From positions 6,079-23,072 of the forward strand of contig MHXC01000057.1 in assembly GCA_001824325.1 (NCBI GenBank): 16,994 nucleotides of DNA, given 5' to 3'. Below, in pieces: positions 1 through 9,072 of this stretch (its first letter is position 1; each line of letters begins with the position of its first letter). The stretch is from Parcubacteria group bacterium RIFCSPHIGHO2_01_FULL_47_10b (GTDB taxonomy: Bacteria; Patescibacteriota; Minisyncoccia; 2-01-FULL-47-10). The translations under genes were made by a program, and so were the position numbers. The notes under the pieces are model-generated. The model had not been told where the DNA came from, made no database searches, and saw only the letters and a program-made list of their open reading frames with translations.

Positions 1-1
1 T

Positions 2-3000
2 CCTGCTGGAACTGCTGTTGGCAATGGCGCTACTGCGGACGGTACTCTATCTGTTGTGCGAGGTGATCTTGTGTTTGCAAAGCGTGCTACCGAATCATCC
101 TACAACTGGCACATAGTCACTACCGCAACAACTACACTCTCCGACGATGCCACGGAAAATACGGCACAGCTCAACGGACAATCAAATGACCCTGCGGTTA
201 TCAGCGCAACGCGATACAGCAACATTACTCCTTCGGGAACAGTGACAGATAACGGCACGACAACCGGTGGACTATTAGGTGTGGCGCTCGGCGATCTTGT
301 GTTTTTGAATATAGGCGGAACGTATGGATGGCATAGTGTGACCGGCAGCGGCAATCTCTCAAGCGACGCCACGGAAAACACCGCTGCTATTGATGGCGCA
401 TTCAGTAGTGATGAACCGGCAATCGGCATAGGGTCGGTGATGAGTAAAATTGCCAGTAGTGGCGGCACTTTACAAAAAGCAACGAGCGATAATACCCAAA
501 TCACCAATACATCTGCAACACTCACCGCCGGCGCTATTGCATTCACGGAAACTGGCTATGCGCCAAGCGCGAACGGGTATGAATGGCATATGATTACAAC
601 TGGAGGCACCGGCGTTGATGGCGCTGCCATTCGTCTCGATAACCAAGCGGAACGACCTGGCTGGCGCTGGCGGATTAAATTTGAAAGCCCGGGACTTAAC
701 GCGCCCCATAACTTTCTCGCCAACGACACCGGCGCCAATAGCGGCCCCGATTATTTTGTAGTTATTACAACTCCGGCAAGCCCAGTTGAGGGCGCTAAAT
801 TTAGTGTTACAGTCCCGACTGCCACACATATAGGACTATCATCTGGATCATTCACTGATACGCTCGCAACTGCAAATTTTTTAACGTATGATACGACTGC
901 TCCGCAAGCAACGGGTGCGCTCATCCCACCAAACGGCTCTACAAGTATGCCCCCTGATGTCTTCTTGGAGCGTCAGTTTAATGAAGCGCTGGGCGTGAGT
1001 TCTGTCAGTACTTCAACTGTCACCCTCAAAGCAAACACAGGAAACTCCCAAGGCGGCGCGCCAACCGGCTCCAATCTATGCTTAAGCGTCAACCTCGTCA
1101 ACAACAATACCGTCCGGTGCGAGCACTTATCTGATCAACAACCGCTTGCAACATCCACCTGGTATACATTTAAAATAGCAACAACTACTACCGACGTAGC
1201 CGGCAATGCTCTTGCAATGGCCACATCCACGTCCTTCAGAACCGGTAGCTTTGATCCGAATAACAACATGACGCCCCCGTTTGTTGTTAGTACATCGCCG
1301 CAAAATGGCGCGTTTGCTGTTCCCACAAATGCGAATCTCGTTATTGAATTCCCCCAAGGCGACGCTGGCAATATGTCTACCAGTGGTGCCGGATCAGTTA
1401 CAAGCACAACCAACGTCACCCTACAAACCGCATCAAACGGCCAAGGAAGCGGCAGTAACATCTGCGCGAGTAGTGGCTGTACTCTCACCTGGAGCAGCGC
1501 CACACGAAAGTTGACCGTAAACCCCGCATCAAACTTAACCGCATCGACTAATTACGTTCTGACATTGAGTCGAAATATAAAGAACGCAGGCAATATCGGG
1601 CTCAATGGCGGACAAATGGATTTTGTTGTATTTTTCACCACCGGAAGCGGTTCAGACTCGACAGCGCCAACCATCATTGAAACATTCCCCCTTACTGTAG
1701 CAACGGGCACGCCACAATCAGTGGCACCTGACCTTTTTGACATGATGATTCAGTTTTCTGAAGATTTGGATTCTTCTACAGTTGCGACAAGCACAGTCCA
1801 GATATTTAAGGATAACGGCGCGGGCGGAGGCACTGCAAATAACTACATTAAAGATGGCAGCGAAAGTGCGCTCGCTACAAGTAGTATGAGCATCCTCTAT
1901 CAAGGATTTGAAAAATCGATCCGGATTGGGTTTACCAAAATACTCGACGCAAGTTCTCGCTATTGTTTGCAGTTAATTGGCGGAGTTAATGGAATAAAAG
2001 ACGGCAATAGCAATGCAATGACTTCGGTGACACGCTGTTTTCAAACAAGTAACGCCGTAACTGACACCACCAGTCCCACTATTGTCTTTGCAGATGCCGA
2101 TAATTTCGGTTTGTGGATCGAATTTAGTGAACCCGTAAACGCGACAACTGCGGTCAATAAAAATAACTTCGCGCTAGAAAGTCCAGTTGGTACTACAGTC
2201 AGTCTGACCAACGCGACGCTAACCTATCGTTCCGAAGCTCGTGCAGTGGAGGTTGTCGGCACTGCCTTACAAACCAACCAGCAGTTCAAAATAACGGTAA
2301 CCGGCGTGAAAGATCGGGTAGGTAATACCATTACGGCAAATGGTACCACGAACATTGCACAGGGCATGGTTCTTGACGCAAATAATACGGGTGGATTCTT
2401 GGGAGGATTTGAGACGCCAGATTTCGACCAGAAAAACTTTGGGACATTCTGGGAAAGCCCGGAGCGATGCGCGCCCCGCAGCTCTGTCGCAAGTAAAACA
2501 ACCTCGCTTGATTGTGAATTTCCCACGCCAGCTGCATTAGCCACCGGCTCTACGTTTCTTTTGACGTTCCCTACGGGATTCGAGATAGCTGGCGCCCGAG
2601 CAGTGGCAACCAGTACCTCATTTATGAATCGAGACCTCAACGGACCGGGACCTGGCATAACGACGATTTCTAGTATTGCCACCAGTTCTGCAGCGCGCAC
2701 CATTACACTGACTATCGCGCATACTGGCACTGCAATGGGGAGCAGCGATCAATTACGATTTGAGCTATCTGGCATTCAAAACCCTGCTTCACCGGGAGAA
2801 AAAACCATATCAATCGTAGTAAAAGATGCAAGCGGCGTAAAGCAAGGACAAACAATCAATCCCGCGCCCTTTAAGATAAGCGCGGCAGGATCATTGCTTA
2901 TTCGAGGGCGCGTGTGTAAAAGCACAACTTCTGGGGGATCATGCGCCGGTGGCGACACAGGCATTGCTGGCATTACCCTTTTCCTTGATTCATTTGGTGG

Positions 3001-6000
3001 CTTTGGAAGTGGCGGCATCATGGGCGGACATGAAGAAGCGCTATCCTCGGCAACTGGTACCTATGCGTTTACCGGCCTCACTGACGGGCAATACGGTGTC
3101 GGTATGTTTGTTAACCCAGCTACCGCCGGGGATATTACCGGTGGCGGAGGTTTTACTGATGTATTTTTGAGTGGAGCAAGTAAGACAGGCGTTGACTTCA
3201 AGTATGTTGATCTTTCATCTACAGGAAAAACACTGACGGCATCTGTAAGCGGGGGACCTGCCACAACAGACCTCGATATATTCTGCTTTGCCCCAGGTAA
3301 TTTCCAGTTCTCTGCACCCATAATGAAAAAATTGACGACAAGTGGGTCGGGCAATGCGACCACAACGCTAAAGTTGCAGCCCAGTACCACCTATGAATGC
3401 GGCATTGGTCCACATATTCCCCCGGAAAACTTTACAAATGGCGGTCCTCCGTCAATTCCTGATTTCACATTCATGCCGCCGCCGCCAAAAACTATTGTGG
3501 TTGGCACCACCGACCTATCTACAACATTTAACTTAATTACAACGAGCGAACAAATAATCGGTAAGGTTGTCGACGGATCAGGAACCGGCATCGCAAACGT
3601 CTTCCTTGACGCATTTCCAGCATTTGGTAAAGGAATTAATGATGACGGATCGTTTAAGGACATGCGGGGCGGATTTGCGCAAACGAAAAGCGATGGTACT
3701 TTCATCCTCAAGGTGGTAAAGGGCGCTTATAACATAAGTGCGTGCGCACCGGGTATGCCATGTTCACAACCCGTCGAGATTACAGTCAAAGATAATACCG
3801 GAGCTAGCGACAGTAACGCAACGGCAGATGTATACAAAGAAGGCACGCTTCTTACTGGTGTGGGCTTAACCATTCCAATGGCAAAAAGCTCTGTAACTAT
3901 TGCCGGACAAGTACAAGATGAAAATGGAAACGGTATCAAATACGCGTTCGTCAACGCTGAAAAAATCGCCTCCGGAGGGACATGTACCAGCTTTACGCCA
4001 TCAGGTGGTTTTGCAGGATCACCGACTGATGCCCAAGGGAATTATACGCTCTATGCTTCAAATGGTACCTGGCGGGTCAATGCGTTCGCACCATCGTACG
4101 GAGAAGTTGCGTGCTCAATTATTACTATATCAGATAATACCAGTACTACGGGACAGAATCTCAAAGCGACCGCCGGCGACTTTGGTACTATAAGCGGGAC
4201 AGTTACAAAGGGTGGTACCGCAACCCAAGGTGCATTTGTGACATGTTTTGGGGCTTCAGGGGCAAACCAAACCGTTACTGGGAATGATGGTACGTATACG
4301 ATGAAATTAAAGGCTGGTTCGGGATATACATGCGAAGGATTTATTCATGGAGTCGGTCCGTTGACACCACAGGAAAGTATCACTATAACGGCGGGGCAAA
4401 CAACTACCACTGATTTGTCGGTAGGAAATCCGGGTACCATAACCGTAAATCTCGGAAGTACCATGTCTGATGCATTCTGCGACATTCGGGATAGCAATGG
4501 CCGCGGCGATGGAAGCGGTCAAAACGACAGTGGGACTTATACGCTCAAAGTTCCAGCCGGAAGTTATACGGTGCGCTGCGGCAATCCGAAATATGGATCG
4601 CTGGTCAGCCAAAGCGTGACAGTTACCGCAGGCGGCAGTCACACGGTTAACGCAACATCAACTGCTCCAACATTGTATACAACTACAGGAAGAATTACTG
4701 ACGGATCAAGTAACCTCGAAGGTGCAATCGTTACCTTTAGTGACATTATAAATGGACGCATCGCATTCGTAACGAGCGACGGAGCAACTGGATCCAATAA
4801 TAACGTGTCGGTATCGCTGCCTGCAGGCACCTACAGCGTAATCGGAGCAAAGGCGGGGTACGTTGACTCAAGCGACGCACAGGCTCTAACAATCTCGAGC
4901 AACACCACATTTACTACCCGTTCGCTTACGAAAGCAACTGCCTCCGTAAGTATTACGGTGCAATCAGATGGGGCGAACTATACGGGAACTGCCCGCGTCA
5001 TTGGTACTGACACCAGTAATAAAATCGTTGTCGCGGAACTCAATAAATCAGCCACAAGCACCACGAATGCCACACTGACATTGACCAATGGTACGTGGAC
5101 GGTTATTGCCTATGCCGACAATGGAAAGAAATCGCCGAGTGCGACCGTCACGGTAACAAGTAATAGCCCCAGTCCTTCATCGCTCACCATGAGCTTAAGC
5201 CAAACCATTACGGGATTTACGGTAACAGAGTCAACCCCACAATCGTTGAAACCAAGCACCGGCGGCGTGTTTAAGGACACAAATATCGGTTCGAATTTTG
5301 AAGTCAACATCCCTGCGTCAGTGCTTTCTACCTCTGATTCAAATTCGGGTACTATCACAACAAAACAGGATCCGTCGCTGGCAATTTCAACGCCAGGGAA
5401 ACAATTTGTAGGAACCTCGGCAATCGAAATATCTGCCAAAGATTCAAGCGGCAAAGCGATAAAAGAATTTTCATCCTCGGCAGGAGTAACACTCAAAATT
5501 CCCTATACCGATGCTGACGTAACATCTGCTGGTGTAACGGAGAGTCAGCTTGTGGTCGGCGTATGGAGTGACTCGGCACAAGAATGGGAAACACTTCCCA
5601 CAACCATTGACACAACAAATAACATTCTGACGGTCCAGACAACACACTTCTCGTCGTTTGCTCCTATCGCGCCATCCGCCGGAGCGCCATCTACGCCAAG
5701 CGGTTTGTCGGCGACAGCCGTCAACAACTCGCAAATCAATGTGAGCTGGACAGCAACTGCGAATACCACCGGGTATAATATCTATCGGGATACCGATCCA
5801 AACGGAAGTTTTCCGCGGTTGGGTAGTGAACCGACCGTTAACAGTTCAACTACTACGAGCTACTCGAACACTGAACTTGTTTCGTCTCAAACTTACTACT
5901 ACAAAATTAGCGCCGTAAATAGTGATGGCGAATCAGCTGCATCATCTGCCGTATCAGCTCAAACGTCAAATCCAGGTGGAGGTGGGGGCTCGAGCAGCCC

Positions 6001-6769
6001 AAGAACCAGTAGCTCAAGCAGTGACTCAACTAAAAATAATGCAAACGCCGACACAACTACCGAGAAAACAACAGTAGCAACAGAGGGCGGGGATGTCAGT
6101 GAAAAATCGCAAGTCATGTCAGAAAAGAGCCCGGGTGCGTCGGGCATTCGACTCATTCGAAACGCAGATGATCCTCGCGTATATGTGGTTGAAAATGGAA
6201 AGCGACGCCATATCCCAACCGTCGAGGCATTCAATGCCGCCGGGTACAGTTGGACCGCAATAGAAATAATCGCGAATACAAATATCGAAGTATTACAAGA
6301 AATCATACTGATCAAAACCCCGGATAGTCCCGAGGTGTACGAGTTGGTAAACGGTACTCGGCGCTGGATACCATCGGCGGCTGAGTTCAACGCTCGCGGT
6401 TTTGATTGGAATACTATAGTAATTGTCGATCCCACGGTTCGTGACACGTATCCAGATACCACGCAAACACCTATCGTATCGCCGACAACCACAACATTAC
6501 CTGCAGCATTTACCCTAGGATCTTCGGCTAGATCGCTTACCCTTGGAACAAAAAGCGTTGACGTAGCGGCGCTTCAACAATTCCTTGTTACTCAGGGCAT
6601 CGAGATCTATCCGGAAAAACTCGTAACGGGCTACTTTGGGACATTAACGAAAGCTGCAGTTGCTCGTTTCCAGTTAAAACACGGACTTATTCCATCACAG
6701 ACCCATGCTGCTGCGGGACTTGTCGGACCGAAAACACGGGCGTTGATCAACCGCATGGTGCAGAACTAA
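2..6769 (+). CDS. Giant modular surface/adhesin-like protein with Ig-like, carboxypeptidase-regulatory-like, FN3 and peptidoglycan-binding domains (5' partial)
   Basis: The reading frame is open from base 2, so the start and any signal peptide lie left of the window; the first in-frame GTG (56) is not a convincing start. Counting residues from that GTG: tandem modules at about 3-180; four SbsA-type Ig-like domains opening with T-A/S/P-P motifs at about 279, 406, 536 and 672; a linker domain at 770-940; a run of carboxypeptidase-regulatory-like beta-sandwiches at about 950, 1060, 1168, 1282, 1379, 1462 and 1543; a fibronectin type III domain at about 1877-1970; a Gly/Ser linker near 1974-1995; two copies of a VYxxxNGxRRxIP module at about 2029-2127; and a peptidoglycan-binding type 1 domain at about 2157-2236. 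All 20 cysteines fall two per domain. The protein is Thr/Ser-rich with many A-T-S-T motifs, common in Parcubacteria surface proteins. Inferred role: a cell-wall-bound stalk or adhesin. No enzymatic domain is visible. Extracellular location is likely; the ligand is unknown. Confidence 0.93.
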   Translation, partial: PAGTAVGNGATADGTLSVVRGDLVFAKRATESSYNWHIVTTATTTLSDDATENTAQLNGQSNDPAVISATRYSNITPSGTVTDNGTTTGGLLGVALGDLVFLNIGGTYGWHSVTGSGNLSSDATENTAAIDGAFSSDEPAIGIGSVMSKIASSGGTLQKATSDNTQITNTSATLTAGAIAFTETGYAPSANGYEWHMITTGGTGVDGAAIRLDNQAERPGWRWRIKFESPGLNAPHNFLANDTGANSGPDYFVVITTPASPVEGAKFSVTVPTATHIGLSSGSFTDTLATANFLTYDTTAPQATGALIPPNGSTSMPPDVFLERQFNEALGVSSVSTSTVTLKANTGNSQGGAPTGSNLCLSVNLVNNNTVRCEHLSDQQPLATSTWYTFKIATTTTDVAGNALAMATSTSFRTGSFDPNNNMTPPFVVSTSPQNGAFAVPTNANLVIEFPQGDAGNMSTSGAGSVTSTTNVTLQTASNGQGSGSNICASSGCTLTWSSATRKLTVNPASNLTASTNYVLTLSRNIKNAGNIGLNGGQMDFVVFFTTGSGSDSTAPTIIETFPLTVATGTPQSVAPDLFDMMIQFSEDLDSSTVATSTVQIFKDNGAGGGTANNYIKDGSESALATSSMSILYQGFEKSIRIGFTKILDASSRYCLQLIGGVNGIKDGNSNAMTSVTRCFQTSNAVTDTTSPTIVFADADNFGLWIEFSEPVNATTAVNKNNFALESPVGTTVSLTNATLTYRSEARAVEVVGTALQTNQQFKITVTGVKDRVGNTITANGTTNIAQGMVLDANNTGGFLGGFETPDFDQKNFGTFWESPERCAPRSSVASKTTSLDCEFPTPAALATGSTFLLTFPTGFEIAGARAVATSTSFMNRDLNGPGPGITTISSIATSSAARTITLTIAHTGTAMGSSDQLRFELSGIQNPASPGEKTISIVVKDASGVKQGQTINPAPFKISAAGSLLIRGRVCKSTTSGGSCAGGDTGIAGITLFLDSFGGFGSGGIMGGHEEALSSATGTYAFTGLTDGQYGVGMFVNPATAGDITGGGGFTDVFLSGASKTGVDFKYVDLSSTGKTLTASVSGGPATTDLDIFCFAPGNFQFSAPIMKKLTTSGSGNATTTLKLQPSTTYECGIGPHIPPENFTNGGPPSIPDFTFMPPPPKTIVVGTTDLSTTFNLITTSEQIIGKVVDGSGTGIANVFLDAFPAFGKGINDDGSFKDMRGGFAQTKSDGTFILKVVKGAYNISACAPGMPCSQPVEITVKDNTGASDSNATADVYKEGTLLTGVGLTIPMAKSSVTIAGQVQDENGNGIKYAFVNAEKIASGGTCTSFTPSGGFAGSPTDAQGNYTLYASNGTWRVNAFAPSYGEVACSIITISDNTSTTGQNLKATAGDFGTISGTVTKGGTATQGAFVTCFGASGANQTVTGNDGTYTMKLKAGSGYTCEGFIHGVGPLTPQESITITAGQTTTTDLSVGNPGTITVNLGSTMSDAFCDIRDSNGRGDGSGQNDSGTYTLKVPAGSYTVRCGNPKYGSLVSQSVTVTAGGSHTVNATSTAPTLYTTTGRITDGSSNLEGAIVTFSDIINGRIAFVTSDGATGSNNNVSVSLPAGTYSVIGAKAGYVDSSDAQALTISSNTTFTTRSLTKATASVSITVQSDGANYTGTARVIGTDTSNKIVVAELNKSATSTTNATLTLTNGTWTVIAYADNGKKSPSATVTVTSNSPSPSSLTMSLSQTITGFTVTESTPQSLKPSTGGVFKDTNIGSNFEVNIPASVLSTSDSNSGTITTKQDPSLAISTPGKQFVGTSAIEISAKDSSGKAIKEFSSSAGVTLKIPYTDADVTSAGVTESQLVVGVWSDSAQEWETLPTTIDTTNNILTVQTTHFSSFAPIAPSAGAPSTPSGLSATAVNNSQINVSWTATANTTGYNIYRDTDPNGSFPRLGSEPTVNSSTTTSYSNTELVSSQTYYYKISAVNSDGESAASSAVSAQTSNPGGGGGSSSPRTSSSSSDSTKNNANADTTTEKTTVATEGGDVSEKSQVMSEKSPGASGIRLIRNADDPRVYVVENGKRRHIPTVEAFNAAGYSWTAIEIIANTNIEVLQEIILIKTPDSPEVYELVNGTRRWIPSAAEFNARGFDWNTIVIVDPTVRDTYPDTTQTPIVSPTTTTLPAAFTLGSSARSLTLGTKSVDVAALQQFLVTQGIEIYPEKLVTGYFGTLTKAAVARFQLKHGLIPSQTHAAAGLVGPKTRALINRMVQN
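62..610 (+). repeat. Tandem 76-80 residue modules at the N-terminal side of the giant protein
   Basis: Two clear copies begin with G-D-L-V-F at 62 and 290 and share a Trp-His pair followed by D-A-T-E-N-T-A, a spacing of 228 bases (76 codons). A third, more diverged copy begins near 530 with G-A-I-A-F and keeps the Trp-His. The copies differ at many synonymous and non-synonymous sites, so the duplication is old. The array probably continues to the left of the window. Confidence 0.7.
6143..6435 (+). repeat. Duplicated VYxxxNGxRRxIP module before the peptidoglycan-binding domain
   Basis: Two copies of about 45-50 residues each (near 6143-6300 and 6305-6435). Each has a (D/S)-P-(R/E)-V-Y core, then N-G-(K/T)-R-R-(H/W)-I-P, then an A-F-N-A-x-G-(Y/F)-x-W motif. 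The module is recalled as frequent near the C-termini of secreted Parcubacteria proteins, next to a peptidoglycan-binding domain as here. Its function is not known to me; a role in cell-envelope attachment is inferred from position. Confidence 0.65.
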
Positions 6770-6813
6770 TAAATACAATTTATTGGTCCTTTGCTGGCCA
6801 CCGTCTATGTGCT

Positions 6814-6843
6814 TAAAAGCCCCAGTGTATGCTGGTGCTTTTA
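6814..6843. terminator. Probable bidirectional intrinsic terminator
   Basis: A 12-base arm (6814-6825) pairs with 6832-6843 with a single mismatch and a 6-base loop. The stem has a G/C core flanked by AAAA on the left and TTTT on the right, so it has a T-run after the hairpin on both strands. It lies 44 bases after the stop of the giant gene and 36 bases beyond the end of the possible minus-strand gene at 6880-7098, as expected for a terminator shared by convergent genes. Confidence 0.7.
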
Positions 6844-6879
6844 TGATTTTCATGCGCCATACTGCCATGTCATCTTGGG

Positions 6880-7098
6880 TTAATCAAAATGTTCGGTTGG
6901 TGTCATGTGACATCCGTACAATGAAGATACGTGCGGCTCATGTTCCTTCAATAACCGCATGTATGCAACACGCGCATGGAGTATATGTGTCATTGTCGCG
7001 CGACAGACACCAGCGTCGGTATGCCGGGTCTTGGGCGGGTAATAACGTCTCAAGGCCTGGCTCACTGCCTGACTGAAAGTGATACGCGTTGCCATCAT
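6880..7098 (-). CDS. Possible small hypothetical protein, 72 residues
   Basis: This minus-strand frame fills most of the gap between the giant gene and the hydrolase. It starts with two consecutive ATG codons (7098 and 7095); an AAGG sits 2 bases before the first and 5 bases before the second, so the second may be the real start. The product is basic and rich in His, Met and Arg, with no membrane segment, signal peptide or recognised domain. Codon choice looks natural, unlike the competing plus-strand frame over the same bases. A hairpin that could terminate it lies 36 bases downstream, and its start diverges from the hydrolase start 30 bases away with an inverted repeat between. These context signs are the main support. 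The frame stays open into the hydrolase gene upstream of 7098, which is a shadow. It could also be a chance frame in a non-coding region. Confidence 0.35.
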   Translation of the reverse strand: MMATRITFSQAVSQALRRYYPPKTRHTDAGVCRATMTHILHARVAYMRLLKEHEPHVSSLYGCHMTPTEHFD

Positions 7099-7102
7099 TG
7101 CC

Positions 7103-7120
7103 TTGTTAATATCATAACAA
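7103..7120. promoter_or_regulatory. TTGTTA-N6-TAACAA inverted repeat between diverging starts
   Basis: A perfect 6-bp inverted repeat with a 6-base spacer lies 8 bases upstream of the hydrolase ATG (7129) and 4 bases upstream of the possible minus-strand start (7098). The spacer and arm hold TATCAT on the plus strand (7110-7115) and TATGAT on the minus strand, both good -10 hexamers, but neither has a strong -35 at 16-18 bp. It may be an operator or a two-way -10 region. Inference from sequence only. Confidence 0.4.
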
Positions 7121-7128
7121 CAACTGCC

Positions 7129-9072
7129 ATGAAACGAATAGTTTCTTTTGTGTGTATGTTCTGTGTATGTTTTGTGGCTACGGGATATAGTGCCTCTGGT
7201 CAAGAAATTCCTGGAAGTACCGAGCGCTCTGAAAGTTCTGTGAGTATTGATCCCGTTGTAATTGTGCCTGGCATCACTACGTCGTGGAACTGGGATGTGA
7301 TGCGAGAACGAAACGTTGTACGCGATGATTGGGGATTTTTGATTGGTGTTGATCATTACGACGCGCTCATTGAAAGCTTGCGCAAGGCAGGAGTTGATGT
7401 CACTGTTGCGTTTTATGATTGGCGTCGACCGATCGAGGAAGCTGCCGAGGTATATCTGAAGGCAACCATAGGCGCCGTGAAGGCTCGGACTGGTGCGGCT
7501 CGCGTTGATATTGTTGCGCATTCTATGGGAGGCCTTGTTGCGCGCTCATATATTCAGTCAGCAGGATATGGATTTGATGTGGACCAGCTCATTATGCTCG
7601 GAACGCCGCACCAAGGGTCTTCAGATATCTATCCGGTATGGGCAGGGGGGTATATTCCGACAAATTGGGGTATTGAACAGCGACTTGGGCTTAGGATGTA
7701 TTTGAGTTATTTGCGCAATCAGTTGGAAGATGCGACGGTTCTAAATGCGGGCTCAAATGAAACATTAAGTGACGCCGACCTAATTCATGGGTTTGTGCCG
7801 GGAGTAAAAGATTTACTACCAATGTTCTCATATATCATGGATGCCCTAACTGGTGATGTGGTACCTGTTTCTGAATATACGCGAAATGATTTCCTGCTTA
7901 ACCTGAATGATCCAGGGCGAGTGCGGGCACTGGTAGAACGAGTGCGCGTGGCGGTGATCCGCGGCGATGAACAACCAACGGCTCATCTGATTCCCGTGGT
8001 ACAGCCATCGCCCGAGGAACTTGCCAAGGGATTATGGGTAGATGGTAAGCCCGAGCCGATCGATCCCGTTCGTGAGGATAGTGGGGGAGATAACCGCGTG
8101 CTATTACAGAGTTCTCATCTACCGTACGAAGACGCGCTGGCAATCAAATACACCCCGGCTATTCGAACAATGTGGTCAAAGTTCGTACGCACGTTACTGC
8201 TTCCATTTCAACGCTTTGTTCATACGGCGCAAGCATTCTTTATCGGCATTCCTCCAGCAGAACCGCCACCAATTGTACCACCCGAGGAGCCGACGCCGCT
8301 TGTGCATGAAGAGACTATAGTTTCGCCGCATGCGCAACTCCCCAATAACGGCATTGATGAGGTGTTTGCTATCCTGGATCTGGGCGCACCGCCATTAATC
8401 CGCGAACCGCACGGCATTGTGCAACGGGCTTTAGCTTTATGGGTTGACTCACCGGTACGCGTTTTCATCACTGATCCGCAAGGCAGAACGATAAACGCTG
8501 CTAATATGAGCGCTATCCCGGGGGCTTCGTATGATGCGCCCACTGGCATATCAAGCGCTGAATCAACTGACATACCCCAAGTGTTTTACGTCCCCGACCC
8601 AATTGATGGCGAATATGGAATCAAGTTACAGGGTACTGATAATGGAACGTACCATGTTGGTCTCGGGGTTTTCAGTGACGAAGCGCATGAAAGAGTCGCA
8701 ACAACTACGGGATATATTGTGCAGAACCAAGTTATCGAGTACCGAGCTGTTGTGGATAGTAAATCCGATGGCGTAATTTCGACACAACCGCACACGCTCG
8801 AGCTTCGAACATCACTCGAGGATATACGACAATTCTTGTCTCTGTTGATACGGTCGAATGGGCTCTCGCGTCAATTCGCAACCCCTCTTATGCAGCTCAT
8901 TGAACGGGCAATGCAATATGGAAATAAGCCGCAAGCGATTCGTGTGGTCTCTCAATACCTCAAGACTGCCGAGCAGATGATTCAGACAATCTCCCGCCAT
9001 GGATTTATGACTGCTTCGTCGCGCGATGCGATCAACTCGCTGATCGGCGAGTATCGTAAGACGCTCCAATGA
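7129..9072 (+). CDS. Secreted alpha/beta-hydrolase (lipase/LCAT/PGAP1-like) with C-terminal FIMAH-like module
   Basis: 647 residues. The ATG at 7129 is chosen because it starts a classic signal peptide (K-R, hydrophobic core to about residue 19, likely cleavage after Y-S-A at 22); the in-frame ATG at 6976 would bury it. The mature part opens with a V-V-I-V-P-G strand-loop (about 43-48). Asp97-Trp98-Arg99 is followed by the nucleophile elbow A-H-S-M-G-G with Ser132, then L-G-T-P-H-Q-G at 157-163, typical of LCAT/PGAP1-type esterases. Asp280 or Asp321 and His330 are candidates to complete the triad. A Pro-rich linker (about 373-392) leads to a beta domain and then a helical module (about 562-647) resembling FIMAH domains of secreted enzymes. 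Inferred role: extracellular ester or lipid hydrolysis; the substrate is unknown. The stop overlaps the RadC start by 4 bases (ATGA), so the two are probably co-translated. No clear Shine-Dalgarno sequence. Confidence 0.88.
   Translation: MKRIVSFVCMFCVCFVATGYSASGQEIPGSTERSESSVSIDPVVIVPGITTSWNWDVMRERNVVRDDWGFLIGVDHYDALIESLRKAGVDVTVAFYDWRRPIEEAAEVYLKATIGAVKARTGAARVDIVAHSMGGLVARSYIQSAGYGFDVDQLIMLGTPHQGSSDIYPVWAGGYIPTNWGIEQRLGLRMYLSYLRNQLEDATVLNAGSNETLSDADLIHGFVPGVKDLLPMFSYIMDALTGDVVPVSEYTRNDFLLNLNDPGRVRALVERVRVAVIRGDEQPTAHLIPVVQPSPEELAKGLWVDGKPEPIDPVREDSGGDNRVLLQSSHLPYEDALAIKYTPAIRTMWSKFVRTLLLPFQRFVHTAQAFFIGIPPAEPPPIVPPEEPTPLVHEETIVSPHAQLPNNGIDEVFAILDLGAPPLIREPHGIVQRALALWVDSPVRVFITDPQGRTINAANMSAIPGASYDAPTGISSAESTDIPQVFYVPDPIDGEYGIKLQGTDNGTYHVGLGVFSDEAHERVATTTGYIVQNQVIEYRAVVDSKSDGVISTQPHTLELRTSLEDIRQFLSLLIRSNGLSRQFATPLMQLIERAMQYGNKPQAIRVVSQYLKTAEQMIQTISRHGFMTASSRDAINSLIGEYRKTLQ

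Noticed and set aside
56..58. GTG as the start of the giant protein
   Set aside because: The frame is open to the window edge and the repeat module it sits in already begins; there is no Shine-Dalgarno sequence or signal peptide.
2224..2730. Long antisense frames inside the giant gene (for example 2224-2730 and 5959-6492)
   Set aside because: They mirror the Thr/Ser/Ala-rich codons of the real gene, have no start signals and no family resemblance.
6783..7076. Plus-strand 97-codon frame between the giant gene and the hydrolase
   Set aside because: It begins 13 bases after the giant gene, crosses the terminator hairpin, and has an unnatural composition; the minus-strand frame over the same bases fits better.
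6976..7128. Upstream extension of the hydrolase by 51 residues
   Set aside because: It would place the signal peptide inside the protein; the ATG at 7129 directly precedes it.
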